A stretch of DNA of 64,000 bases from Helianthus annuus (Eukaryota > Streptophyta > Magnoliopsida > Asterales > Asteraceae), in assembly GCF_002127325.2 (NCBI RefSeq), contig NC_035437.2:162725408-162789407 (forward strand), read 5' to 3'. The notes beneath the pieces were generated by a model. The model saw nothing but the letters and a program-made list of their open reading frames with translations, did not search any database and was not told where the DNA came from. How positions within the stretch are numbered: the first letter of the stretch is position 1; each line of letters begins with the position of its first letter. Shown here one piece after another: positions 46,736 to 58,745 of the stretch. The position numbers and the translations under genes are program-made.

Positions 46736-48883
46736 CTAAGCATTCGATGCAGACGGAGGCATTTCAATCTCGTTAGGCGATTGGTCATCGCTCCAGTTGG
46801 TAGTTTTATAGTACTTTACATATAATCCAATTTGAATCATTCCTGAAACGGCCCCAACCGCATTAGGAATCTGTCCTTGCGAAAATCCAACAAAAAAAAA
46901 TCATCAAAAATGTGGAAAATGAAAAGTTTATTCATATGGAAGGCTGTAGTATATTTTACCATGATGAAAGGATCAAATTCAAGGGCTGCATATACAACCC
47001 AAATCGATCCGTTTAAAAGATTTCCAATGGATATACAAACCGGCATGTACTTGACACTCTTCGTCCTTATGACAGTTTTCTGTTGATCAAATGTTGTTTA
47101 ACTAGATTATGAAAACCTTAAAAAAAACAATGACAAGTTCAAAACAAAGGTATAGTTTGTAGTGTACCATACCATGATTGTTAGTGGAGATGCATACATA
47201 ATAATATTGAAGACGAGACACAAGATTCCGACAAGCATAGATCTTGCAGGGTGTGTGTGGGATAGTGTTAAAGTAACAGTCACCATTGCTGCTATAACGA
47301 TAGCCTCCAATATTAAAACTATGATCATCTTTCTCTGCATTTTCAAGATTGGTAACTCAAATCATACTTGATACGGACCAAAAGAGCATAATTTGGGCCC
47401 ATAAGTGGTGGACGGAAAGGTTTTCATAGGCCGGATCACATGGCAAGCCTGACTATCAGACCCAAGTTCCATCATTTAGGAATCCGAATTAGGGATATCA
47501 ATGAGTCGGATTTGGGACGGGTTTAAGTAATCTCAACCACAAACCCGGTTAGATAAGTTTGTCCCAAAATTTGGGTTTCTAATGGGTAAATACCCATCAT
47601 CAGGTAACGGGTATACCCACGGGTTTTGGGTAAACCCATTAATTTAAAAATATTAACCGTTGGGTATACCCGACTCAAAACCTATCGGGTAACTACTAGT
47701 AAGTTACGTTTAGTATTAGGGGAGTGGGGGTGGGGAAAGTTTTGTCCATGATGAGTGAGTTCAACGAGTGATGGATAGCAACATACCACCGCCACCATCA
47801 TAATTCAACGAGTGATGGAAGGATTCTGTGATATATTTCACGCGTTATGGGCTATTATGTGATAATTGGATATGAGGGGGTGTGAGGATTTATTGTTGGG
47901 TGTTGTGAGTGATGACCATTGCCACTAAAAAAGGTTGATGGAATAATGGTTGATGACATGGCGAAACTTGATTGGATGTTGTGAGTGATGGAATTTTTGC
48001 AAGTGATAACCACCCCCTCCCCCTTATCACCATAAAAAAATAACAAATATTTTTTTTTGAACGAGAAATTTGAATTACTACTGAAGTATCACCGTGCCAC
48101 CATCGGAACCATCCGATCATATCCATCTTCATTAGGCAATAATGATTATACATCAATTTAGAAGGAAACCCATGACATAATGGTCTCTAAACTTTATCCC
48201 ATCCCAAGATGCTACTAGACTATAATGCCATGTGCGTCAGTTGTTAATTTTAAACTATATTTTTTGAGAATTCTCTATGTTATCTTTTTGTGCTTCCTTT
48301 CTACTTCAGTATTTACACCAAATCCCTGCTCTATAAAAAGTTAAGAAATTGAAAAGTATACGTACACGACACGTCCATGAGGAATAGATGAAGAAGATGC
48401 TGCAGAAGGTTAGCGTGATGAGGATGCCGGCACTGTTGATCGTGACGACAAGTAAACTGTGGGGATGAACGATGGGGAGACCATAGAACAGCCACATTGA
48501 ACAGTTCATAAGTGTAGCTAGATATGTATCTGGCTTGTATGCTTGTACCGATTTAAGTTTGACAATTTTGAGGAATGTAGGGCTGCATTTTAATGTTTTG
48601 TTTGTTAATAACCCTAAATAAAATGTACAAAAATGTTAACAAATGAATGCTTACGTGGGAGAAAGAAATAGATATAATGCAATTGCATTTCCTGCACAGA
48701 TTTATAAAAAAAAATATATATATATATTAGACATGCATGCACTTTCATGAGATTTATAAAACATTAAACATGTCAACACGAAATCAAGATATAGTGGATG
48801 TCATGTTTGTTCATTCAGAAAAAAAAGAGATGGAAGTACAAACCGATGATCCCAACGATGAGTCTAATTTGATCGTGGTCCAT
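46736..48883 (-). CDS. SWEET: SWEET sugar transporter, clade II type, six exons
   Basis: Bidirectional sugar uniporter of the MtN3/saliva family, in a membrane (plasma or vacuolar). Exons on the minus strand: 48883-48844 (40 bp), 48691-48655 (37), 48582-48366 (217), 47334-47173 (162), 47079-46960 (120), 46870-46736 (135). All introns are GT-AG and phases agree. Total 711 bp, 236 residues. Starts MDHDQIRLIVGIIGN. First MtN3 repeat: SPTPTF (24-29), N52 in NCSMW, GLPIVHPHS. Second repeat: SPLTIM (147-152), TKSVKYMP, N175 in NGSIW. Exon lengths 37, 217, 162 and 120 match the conserved SWEET gene structure. The VHPHSLLVVTIN and SPLTIM motifs point to clade II (SWEET4-8, mostly hexose transporters); the exact orthologue is not decided. 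The third intron (1031 bp) holds a repeat of GGGTATACCC-like words (47500-47700). No frame damage seen. Confidence 0.93.
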
Positions 48884-49342
48884 CTATTATTTTTTTGTTG
48901 TAGTAAATCCGAAGTGACGATGAGATTTCAAATATACGTATCTATGTTACTTTACTGCAATATAAACATATGAATCATGTTCAAAATGTAAATGAAGATT
49001 TAGGGTGTTGATGTTGATGCATGCCCCTTTTGTATAGTAAGATACATTCTTGATTGTGAGACATAATAGATTGTGTGTTGTGTTTGTACGGATGGTATGA
49101 ATGCCAGTTTTGTCCGTACACGTATCTATGTTTGGTATGTTACATTTGTTCAACCTCGTATCTCTCTACATTTGGAGGATATTACTGGTCACGAATGTAG
49201 GTGTAGATTAACCTTGTTTTTAATGGTAAATACATATACACTCAGCACCACACCTTTAATAAATAAAAGACCATTGTCTTAAAGAGTGACTAGATCTAAA
49301 AACGATCATAAATAAGTTAAACTTAAAATCTGTACATATAAT
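48884..49342. promoter_or_regulatory. SWEET upstream region
   Basis: 459 bp between the SWEET ATG and the Pack-MULE target site. A weak TATA-like GTATATTT (minus strand, complement of 48929-48936) is the only core-promoter candidate. No convincing ORF. Confidence 0.35.
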
Positions 49343-49351
49343 TTAAAATTT

Positions 49352-50332
49352 GGGAAAATTACGAAAAATAACAGTTGACCAAACCTGTTTTCAAATTTGT
49401 CACGCTCCTGCGTCCTTGGAGCAGCGCATCATGCACGGGATGCGTCCTTAGAGCGAAACCCAATAAAAATGGACACGTGGCCACGGGATGCGTCCTTCAA
49501 GCACGGGATGAGTCGGGCAAGTTTCTGAAGCGTCCGACGAGGTTTCCGGCGAGTTGCGGATTTCCAACGAGTTTTCAGACAATTTATTTCATTGCAACGG
49601 GGAGGTTTCTGACTTCTACTTTCTTCCGCTCTAAGTTTCGAACATTATCATCTCCCCTGTTTCTTTCAACATGTTTCAACACCCTCACTAAATTTGATCC
49701 ACCCAGATGGGGAATTGTTCTAAACCCTCAAGAAAACAAACCCAGATCATCATCATCTGGATAAATTTTACCCAAAAACAGATAACCCAGATAAACTTTA
49801 CCGGAAACAGCTCTATCCGATGCTTTCAACCCTTCTCCGCTGTCGTTGCCCCTGTACGGCTCTCCAACTAACCCAGCCACATCCTACATTCATTTCACAC
49901 TCTTATACAAACCCGTAACCATACTTTTCATCCCATCGGAAAAATCCGATATGGGATCTTCAACGCCGGTGATTCAGTATGGATCTGGCGTCATATCAGG
50001 ATCACCCGAAACCATTCTCCGTTACTTGGATGTCAAGTTTCCGAAACCATTCTCCGTTGCAATGAAATAACTCGCCGGAAACCTCGCCGGACACTTCAGA
50101 AACTTGCCCGACTCATCCCGTGCTCCAAGGACGCATCCCGTGCTTGAAGGACGCATCCCGTGGCCACGTGTCCATTTTTTATTGGGTTTCGCTATAAGGA
50201 CGCATCCCGTGCTTGAAGGACGCATCCCGCGCTTGAAGGACGCATCCCGCACATGATGCGCCGCTTCAAGGACGCAGGAGCGTGACAAATTTGAAAACAG
50301 GTTTGGTCAACTAACATTTTCGTAATTTTCCC
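49352..50332. mobile_element. Pack-MULE-like element with captured coding fragment
   Basis: 981 bp with long inverted termini (GGGAAAATTACGAAAA...TTTTCGTAATTTTCCC, extending some 250 bp) and a perfect 9-bp TSD TTAAAATTT (49343-49351, 50333-50341), diagnostic of Mutator-like elements. The arms contain a subrepeat GGACGCATCCCGTGCTTGAA, about three copies on the left and five to six on the right. No transposase; non-autonomous. Confidence 0.88.
49846..50070 (+). pseudogene. Captured gene fragment, GST N-terminal-like
   Basis: 74 codons inside the MULE. LYGSPTNPATSYIHFTLLYK followed by PVIQYGSGVISGSPETIL and RYLDVKFP has the pattern of a thioredoxin-fold GST N-terminal domain (LYGSP near the start; PV...G..V..S/G..ETILRY..KFP). 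Upstream codons look like a Ser/Pro-rich leader. The frame runs into the right terminal repeat, so only a fragment was captured. Assignment to the GST superfamily is by motif; the donor gene is unknown. Confidence 0.5.
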
Positions 50333-50384
50333 TTAAAATTTGATTGAAGTAGTGAGTCCCATAAGATATGGATGAATACAACTT

Positions 50385-50661
50385 AAAGCATCCACAATAA
50401 GCATGTATTTTGGGTGATGTTTTTTAAATGCCACATGGGCACTTGCCCAACTAGTAAAACCATTTCTCTCTCATGAGCCTCTCACAGACTATAAAAACAC
50501 AATTTCTCTCTCCTCTCTCTTCACTCACATAACCCATTTTTTCTCATTTTTCCTAAAAAAAAAACATCACACTCTCTTTTCTCTAACTCATTATCTCTCT
50601 CATCCACATCACCTTCTCTCTCTTTGAAAATACAAAAAAATAAGCTTATTGTGGATGCTCC
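50385..50661. repeat. MITE with AGCATCCACAATAAGC termini
   Basis: Left AAAGCATCCACAATAAGC (50385-50402) is inverted at right, GCTTATTGTGGATGCTCC (50644-50661). The interior is CT-rich. No clear TSD. Confidence 0.7.
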
Positions 50662-51264
50662 AACACCCACGCGTTACAAATAGCCTAAGCCGGTTTGCTC
50701 AACTCTTAAACTCAAATTCCATCGTTTGGAGTCCCACTTTGAACATTTTTCCTAATTTTTTCATTCTTATAATTCGTTTATGATTAATTAACCTTTTATC
50801 GTAGATGCAAATATCGCCAGTGACGAAGCTTGAGATTTCTAATCGGGAAGTCGAAAACGTATATACCCAAAAATTTCTATTAAATTAGGGGGTCGAAAAC
50901 GTATACACCCAAAAATTTCTATACGAAAACTATATACTCTCTGCTACTGAGCGAAAAGTTTAGGGGTCGGTCGCCCCATATGATACGCCCTTGAATATCG
51001 ACTGCATTTCTTATCGCTCTAATCTAAAATTTCTTACATATCAACTAACTGAATACATACTACTTTCTTGCATTGGTTAGTAACAACCAATGTTCGAATT
51101 TTAGGCATGTTTTTTTAGCATTTCAAATGATTCCGAAAACAGACCACCCTTGTTCATACACTTTCTGACAAATGCAATATCAATCACATGTTTTAGTAGT
51201 AAGACATTAATTTGTGACGACTCAAGAAAGCATCGGGAGAAGTGCTGTATTACAAAGGAAACAA
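50662..51264. other. Intergenic, nothing recognised
   Basis: AT-rich; a short direct repeat CGAAAACGTATAYACCCAAAAATTTCTAT-type motif at about 50852-50920. No gene seen. Confidence 0.5.
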
Positions 51265-51512
51265 GACTATGGGGTGTGGGGTGGGGTTGGGGCGTGGGTT
51301 GGGTGAAAACGCCCAAGCCACCACCTCGGGTGGGTTTGGGTTTGGGCGTGGCCCAAGGGGCGGGAGTTTAAAGCCGGGCGTGGGGCGGGCTAGCGATCCT
51401 ATGTGGCCGGCTCCTATTCGCTTGTTGGCTAGGTCATAGCAGGCATTTAAATTTCAGATTCTAACTGTTTGGCCAAGCCAAGCGGTTCACCCAACCCAAC
51501 AGTCAACATCGC

Positions 51513-51523
51513 TATATATATAA
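51513..51523 (+). promoter_or_regulatory. TATA box for the SANT-like ORF
   Basis: TATATATATAA about 107 bp before the ATG at 51630, inside the Harbinger-like element. Two ~29-bp direct repeats ending ACACTTGATCGA lie between it and the ATG. Confidence 0.45.
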
Positions 51524-51629
51524 CTCCAACCCCACCGGCTACCCCAACCCAAACAAACTTGTTGGCTGTCCACCGCTACCCCAGCCCAAACACACTTGAT
51601 CGAACCCGCTACCCAAACACACTTGATCG

Positions 51630-51977
51630 ATGGCCTCTTGGACACACGAAGAAGAGTTAGCTCTTGTCACGAGCGTCGTTGATGCAATGAAGGGCCGACA
51701 ACCCGGTGAAACGCGTTACTGGCCGGAAGCTTTTGCTAGCTACCGGCATAACGTGGGAAACGACCGGCACAACGTAAACGTGTGCCAACATAAATGGTGC
51801 GAGCTACGGCCGAAGCTTGATCGTTTCAAAGCCTACTATGAAGCCGTTCCGAGCGGTGAGATAAGCCACGAAGACCGGGTGGCGGTGGCGAACATTGAGT
51901 TTCGGGGCAAGGAGCGAAAGCCGTTCGACAAGCTCGCTCTTTTTGAAATTTACCTAACGCTCTATGTTTTTTTTTAA
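51630..51977 (+). CDS. SANT/Myb-like DNA-binding ORF, 115 aa
   Basis: MASWTHEEELALVTSVVDAM is a SANT/Myb-like first helix (W-T-x-E-E-E-x-A-L). WPEAFASYRHNVGNDRHNVN and CQHKWCELRPKLDRFKAYYE supply the later helices (W..A...Y, K W . . L . P K). The C-terminal FRGKERKPFDKLALFEIYL resembles the end of the plant 'GST T3-like' SANT/NAM-associated family. Shorter than the family's usual length, ending in a Phe-rich tail just after the domain. Plant PIF/Harbinger elements encode a Myb-like ORF1 protein that helps the transposase bind, so its place inside inverted termini fits that role; a truncated captured host gene is the alternative. Confidence 0.55.
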   Translation: MASWTHEEELALVTSVVDAMKGRQPGETRYWPEAFASYRHNVGNDRHNVNVCQHKWCELRPKLDRFKAYYEAVPSGEISHEDRVAVANIEFRGKERKPFDKLALFEIYLTLYVFF

Positions 51978-52230
51978 TCCTTTTTAGGTTTTTTTTTGTA
52001 AGTTTTATGAATTTTGTAATTTTTAGGAATTTAATAAAATTTTAGGCTTTTTTTCAATGTTGTGTGTATTTTATAATTTTTGTTTTTTTATTTTTTTAAT
52101 AAACTGCCAAGCCACGCGGGCTAGCCTGGCCCCGCCATACACCACGGACACGTCACTCACCGGCGGGGGGGGCTCGAACTCCACGTGTCAACTCATGCCC
52201 CCAACCCCCGCCCCACCATACCCCACGGTC

Positions 52231-53340
52231 TAAGGAATAGTATTATGTGATAAGACGTCTCTGAGAATTCAAGTACGTTGTTCGAACTTGAAAAAATGTG
52301 TCATTCAGTAATTTTTATTAATATTTAAAAAAAAATCAAATTAGTATTGGGCCCAATAAACCTAATGTCAAGTGGGTTATAAAATTCCAAACCATAAAAA
52401 TGATTTGTAAATGGGACTATATTAGAATTGGCATGTCTTTACTATTTAAAAAAAATAAATAACATATATATATCGGATTTTTTTAAATCGCGTGCCCCTT
52501 GAAATCACTGGCCTTATGCGGAGGTCCTCCTCACACACCATCATAGCCGCCACTGTGTCAGAAGATGACCTAAAGAAGCTGCCATGGTGTGAGCACAAAT
52601 TGGATCAAGAAGGTGATGTTAAAAGAGTTGAGTTATGTTGAATATTCGAACCGATTTGCAGAAACTGAACCGATTTGTAGAAATTAAAATGGTATAAGCA
52701 TTTGGATAATCTGTAAGAATCGTGAATAACACTATCATGGTATAAGCACTTGGATAATCTGTAAGAATCGTGAATAACACTATCATAACGAACGATTTCG
52801 ATGGTACTATTATAATGATGTAGAGAATTTGTAATTGAAAAGTTCGAATATTGATTCATTGAGATACAGAATTGGGACTTTGAGAAATTAATAATTTAAA
52901 CTTATATTTGCTAAACATCAAGATGTAATAATCTCTTATTAAAAGTTCACTTTGCTGTACAAAAAATAAAAATACCACACATTAACTTATAAGCATTTCG
53001 TCATGATCATAAGTCTTATTTTTGAAATATAAAATTACAATCATCAACTAATTTTGTAATTTTTTACTTTTGATTGCTTCTCTTTGTTTCTGGTCCATTA
53101 CATGCCACGTATTTACCTGAACTTTGGTTAAACAATTCAACGTCTTAAAATATAAGTTGGAATCAATCATAAAATACTTGTTATACTGGCTGATCTGTAA
53201 TTTTAATTTCGCAAGTAATATGAAAGCTTACACAATACTCCCCTTGATGATATGTTTAATACACACGAAAAATGTTTAAAGAACAATCGTTTTCAAAGAC
53301 AAAAAAATATAACAAAGTATTTATACAAGCACGCACACCG
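52231..53340. other. Intergenic with 48-bp tandem duplication
   Basis: 52689-52736 is repeated at 52737-52784 (GGTATAAGCAYTTGGATAAT...AACACTATCA). Otherwise AT-rich, no gene seen. Confidence 0.7.
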
Positions 53341-53551
53341 AGGTTGCGTTTGGTATGAAAAAATAGAAAATATAATGGAATGGATCATTCTAGTAGAATG
53401 AAAACTGATAGAATGAAAAAACCATTTTTGGTTATATACGGTAATAGAATGAAGCAATTCACAAAGAATGTAACGCATTCTAAATATAATAATTTTCATT
53501 CCTTGATAAAGGGGTGTTTTTTTTCATTCTTTCAAGGAATGAAAAGAAATA

Positions 53552-53594
<43 letters not shown>

Positions 53595-53868
53595 GTTATT
53601 GTTATTATTAATTTTTTACCAATAATATATTACTACTACTTCTTGGACAATTATATTCTTGTCATTTACAAATAATTGTGTTTCGTTACTTCGTCTTTTT
53701 TATCTATAAAACTGTACAAAATAATGATTCATTCTATTCATATATGAGTAACCAAATACAACAATAAAATGGAATTATCCATTTCATTCCGTTGTCCATT
53801 CTATTACTTTTTTTAATTTATACTCTGGTTCATTCCATTACCTCATACATACAAACAGACCCCAATGC
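53341..53868. repeat. MITE-like element rich in GGAATG/CATTCC, with (ATT)n
   Basis: Left end GGTTGCGTTTGGTATGA and right end TCATACATACAAACAGACCC are loosely inverted, as in hAT-like MITEs. It contains many GAATG and CATTC words in opposite orientation and an (ATT)n run at about 53552-53597. The small frame over the ATT run is poly-Leu and not a gene. Confidence 0.5.
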
Positions 53869-56050
53869 TTATCCTAATAAACAATGATAGGAAAAAAATC
53901 CTATTTCGTTTGCGATTAACTGAATATAATCGGGCCTTCATATGCCCTTAAAAGGTGTTTTTAACATGGTGTATGGGGAACCTAGGTTTTCTAGTAACCA
54001 ACCCGGCTTATAGACCCTTCACTAATAAATAGGTTGGATGATTCTTGGATACATTTTTAAGTTGGAGGTTTTTCAATCCTTAAGGTTTTGATTTTACTCT
54101 CTAAATCGTCGTTCAGAAACAAAAAACAAAGATAAAATAATATAATTTATAAAAGTTTGTAATAATAAATATAAACTACATATGATGGTAATCAACAAAA
54201 ATTAGTACCGGCCTAACTAAAAAAGAAACAAAACTAAGTGAGGTTCGTGTAAGACTCCAAACTTGAGAAGTCCCATAGTTGGATCATTGCAAATACATAA
54301 TACTTAAATCGATAGTAGTCATCATATTGCAGCAAAAAAATAATTAAAATATCAAGTATTGATTACATCAAGTTTTCCAAATTTAAGCAAACATTAAATT
54401 AACATAGTAGGTCAACTAAGGTTAATATGATGTGTGTTCAATGAGTAGGAGAGCCTTCATCCATGTCATGAACCTCTTATTAAGCATTAACCTGATTAAC
54501 TTGACATGCATACTAAAAGGTTAGCTATACTTAGTGAGCCCTGGTTTTAACAAAAACGAGGAGTTAACGATTTATATACATCATTTAGTAATTTCAACAA
54601 TACACATTTTAACATCAAACATGCACATCCATTTCAATCGTAAGTAAACATCAACCTGTGAAGCGATCTTCATCCTCAACTACCCGATGCTACGTCAGAC
54701 AGTATAAGAATGCATGCCTACTACGCTATTACGCTCACAAGACCATCAAAAAAGGCTAGAACTATCATTGAAGCGTCAATCTTTCATCATCAATCGTCAA
54801 TAATCAAAACTTACACAACTAAACAATCAATGTTAACCACGTAACATCAATCAATCAGTAGTCATGTAATAGCAATTAAGTACATCAATAGCATATATCA
54901 TTTAAGGTAGCATGCTTATCATCACAAAATGCTAAAAAGATGGCATCAAATAAGGCTAGAACTATCACTGAAGTCGTCAATCATTCATCATCAATCGTCA
55001 ATAATCAAAACTTACACAACTAAACAATCAAGGTTAACCAGATAACATCAATCAATCAGTAGTCATGCAATAGCAATCAAGTACATCAATAGTACATACC
55101 ATTTAAGGTAGCATGCTTATCATCATAAAATGGTAAAAAGATGGCATCTAGAACTCACCTAGAAGTTAACTTCTTTTACACATATAATTCATCAACATTG
55201 CGCCCTTAATATTCAGCAGAAAGTAGTGCTTTGCTAAGGTGGATATTGTCACGTGCAACGTGGCACTGCCCAGCGTTACACTTCATCATCGAACACATTA
55301 CGCTAACTACATTACGTTACACTAATCATCATGCATGTCTCACTTTAAGTGGCACATTGCGCGTTCATCAATAAGAAGCGTGAAGTGGAGCGCAACGTAC
55401 CTCGTAAAAACCCTAGTCGCGCAAAGTGACGACTGAGATCTGAAGCAGTTTCACATCAAGATCCTACCTTTTTCATTGAAAACTCATCATAATTAATCCA
55501 TAACATCATGTCATGCATCAAACATAAAAAAACATAACAAATTTTACGTGTTTCTTGCCCCTTCTTGCGTGATTCACGTGAACTGAACCCAATCCCATCA
55601 AACGTCACTGGAAACGGTTTTTTCTTCCTCAAACTTGATTAAAAAATCAGGGTGTAATTGTTCCCACATGGTTCCTTCAATCCTTTCTCAAGAATCTGGC
55701 TTTAGTCAATAAACTCTCTTGTGTATCCTTTTAATTTCTGTAGAACCAAAACATCAACCTCTTTCCATCTTTTTCTATTGACATGGAAATGAAGTTTAAA
55801 ACAGTCTTAATAGCTTATATATTAACAACATGACCTTATAAAGATCCATTTCAAGCCCTATGAGTCGTACAAGAAATTCAAGATTTATATGTAAGACAGT
55901 TAAATGCAATTAATCTCTTCATATATATTGGCAGTTGTAATCGACTAATTATCTTTTTCTTTAAATTTCTTGAGAACATATATTATGTAGCTTGTGTCCT
56001 GTAGTGATGCGTGGAAATGGTGTCAAGAATTATTTCGGTATTTTTAAGGT
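53869..56050. repeat. Gene-free repeat region with ~200-bp tandem duplication
   Basis: 54752-54951 and 54952-55150 are two diverged copies of one ~200-bp unit (AAGGCTAGAACTATCA...AAAAGATGGCATC). The surroundings (GTGTAAGACTCCAAAC near 54248, an ATTGCAGC motif, GAACTCACC) look like an old minus-oriented LTR, but I cannot place its ends. No coding sequence. Confidence 0.5.
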
Positions 56051-58745
56051 CAGGGTCGGCCCATGGGCCATTGTAGTCAAGCTAGGGCTTTAGGCCACAA
56101 ATTTTATAGGGCCTCCAGCAAAAAAAAACTTATATAGGGTATTTCGATTTGGGCTTTTAATAAACTGGGCTTAGGAGAGTTGGAGAGTCGCCTGGTGATA
56201 TGTGAATGTGAAATTGGAAGTGTGTCCCTAAAACAATTATTTATGGTAAATTAAATGGGAAAACCAAAAAGCAAGCGGCAAACCACAAGAATTGCCAATC
56301 GGAAATCGCGAATCACAATGGAAACGAAGCGACGATGGAAACATGAATAATTGATACTAGGTTTAGGCGACGATGATGGAAATAAGCGAATTTTCATCAC
56401 TGGTCGTAGGTATTAAACTTCTAAGTTCTAACGCCTTTTTCCTTAACGTTTTTTTCATGATTCTTGAATCTTGAGTTTACTCTCTATATATGTAGTATAA
56501 CAGTAATATTTGATTTGTTCTGTTACAGTGATAGTCAATTTTTCCAATTTGTTCTTGATTCTGAGTTCTGACAATCAATTTCGAAATCTAAAATTACAAT
56601 CGGTTGCGGGGGTTGTTGTTGGTTGTTATTCTGGAGTCTGCCGATTCTAAAGCACCAAAGCATCAAAGCTTGATTCAGGGCTGGCTTAATATGATTTCTA
56701 ACTTGCGGTTCTAACTTCTAAGGTACTCATATAGTACGTGCCCTAATTTGATTCCTGTTGATTTTGATTACAGTTTACACTTTTGCAATTTGTGAATTTG
56801 GATTGTTGTTATTTCTTAGGTTCTTGAATTGTTGATAATTGTTATTCTCATATTAGATTTTGTGTGAATGTATTTGACACTGGTGAATCTATAATGTCTA
56901 ATAGATATAGAAAGCATGAATTGTGTTATTCTAGAAGAAAAAAAAAGGAAACAAAAATTAGAAGCTCAAGTGGAATCATTAAAAGGATCTTTGTTTAAAT
57001 ATGTAAAACCTATGAAAGATAATAATAGTGAACCATTAAAAGTGCATGAACCTTTAAATGTAGATGAACAGTGATGAACCTTTAAATGTAGATGAACAGC
57101 GATGAACCTTTGAATGTGGATGAAAATAATAACAATGAACCTTTGAATGTGGATGAAAATAATATCGATGATCCTTTGAATGTGGATGAACATAATAACG
57201 ATGAACCTTTGAATGTGAATGAAAATAATAGCGATGAACCTTTAAATGTAAACGAAACTACAAATTTATACGATCCAAGTGAATGAACTGTTATAGATGC
57301 TAATTTAAGAGATTTACTTGTAGAAAAAGAACCGGTAAAGATTTGTGATTATGATTTTCCAAAAGATGAATATTGTAGAAACTTTAACTCTTCTTTTTAT
57401 ATGCAAAAGATGGCAAATGGGGAAAATATGATAGAAAATTTTTAATCATTATCTTGGACATTATATGCAAAACGAACTTATCAAGTTATTAGCAGATGAA
57501 ATCAAAAATAAAATTGTAATCAAGGTTAAGGAAGCTAAGTATTTTTTCAATTATACTTGATTGCACTCCTGATACTAGTCATAACGAACAAATGTCAATT
57601 ATTTTACGATGCTTAGATATTTCATCAACTCCAATTGAAGTTAAAGAATACTTTTTTGAATTTATAATAGTAGATATGGTACAGCTGGTAACACCCTATT
57701 TGATGCTATTGTTAAAGAAATTGGTAATATAGGACTTGAAATAAATAATATTCGAGGACAAGATTATGAGAATGGTTCAAATATGAAAGGAAAGCATCAA
57801 GGTGTCTAAAAAAGATTGTTAAATACTAATCCTAGAGCTTTCTATACTCCATGTGGTTGTCATAGTTTAAATTTAGTTATAAGTGATATGGCTAATTCGT
57901 GTAATAAAACTCGTGAGTTTTTTGGAGTTATTCCACGTGCTTGGCAATGTTTGAATTTGATAATTTTGAATTTTTATTAGGAATAATTATTTGGGATGAT
58001 GTTTTGAGTGCTATTAATCGTGTTAGTAAGATTTTACAATCAAAAGATATGTGTATTGATGATGCTATAAAAAATTACATGGATGTATGTGTTACTTTGA
58101 AAATTATAGAGAAAATGGATTTGAAAATGCTATAATTGAAACAAAACAGTTGGCTATAGAGTTAAATGTAGAACCTAAGTTTTGTGAATAGTGTATGATT
58201 CATAGAAATAGACGATTTGATAAAAATGTTGATAATGAAACTAATAAAACTCTGATTGAATTATTTTAAACTGATTACTTTCTATATTTGTGGATCAAGT
58301 TATTTCTTCGATCAACACTAGATTTGATCAATTTAAAGTGTTTGAAAGTATGTTCGATTTTCTATTTAGTATAAAAAACTTGAAATCTTTCAATGATGAT
58401 ACTAGTGTAGATATTGATGGTTTAGATTTATTTGAAGAACTAAAAGTTTTCAGACATATAATACATTTAGAATGTGACACTCCTATTAATATACTAAACT
58501 ATATTAAAACTTTTAACTCTTTTTCAAATACTTATATTGCTTATAGGATTATTTTAACTATTCCCATGATTGTTGCAGAAAGAAGCTTTTCTAAATTAAA
58601 ATTGTTAAAAATTACTTAAGATCTACAATGTCACAAGAAAGATTAAATGGGTTAGCTATTTTGTCAATTGAAGGTGATTTGTTAGAAGATACCGACTATA
58701 AAACTTTTATTAAAATATTTGCGTCTAATAAAGCTAGAAAATAAA
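56051..58745 (+). mobile_element. hAT transposon remnant
   Basis: The left end CAGGGTCGGCCC (56051) is a typical hAT terminus of the CAGGGCCGGCCC type. A decayed transposase follows. No matching right terminus was found before 58800, so the 3' end is lost or diverged. Confidence 0.65.
56897..58745 (+). pseudogene. hAT transposase (ZMYM1-like/DUF4371 type), decayed
   Basis: Recognisable blocks in changing frames: a basic N-terminus (RKKKRKQKLEAQVESLKGSL), a repeat-rich acidic segment (EPLNVDENNND units, 57040-57262), then RGQDYENGSNMKGKHQGV and PRAFYTPCGCHSLNLVISDM, which are DUF4371/hAT catalytic-region motifs, then a C-terminal hAT dimerisation block with AERSFSKLKLLK and SQERLNGLAILSIEGDLLE. 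Several stops and frameshifts separate the blocks. Codons are very A/T-rich. Confidence 0.8.

Larger units (their letters stand above)
51265..52230 (+). mobile_element. Harbinger-like element carrying a SANT-like ORF
   Basis: G-rich left end GACTATGGGGTGTGGGGTGG and right end whose complement reads GACCGTGGGGTATGGTGGGG form imperfect inverted termini. The flanking triplets are CAA (left) and TAA (right), compatible with a decayed 3-bp TWA duplication of PIF/Harbinger. 966 bp; too short for a transposase. It carries a promoter and one ORF. Confidence 0.6.
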
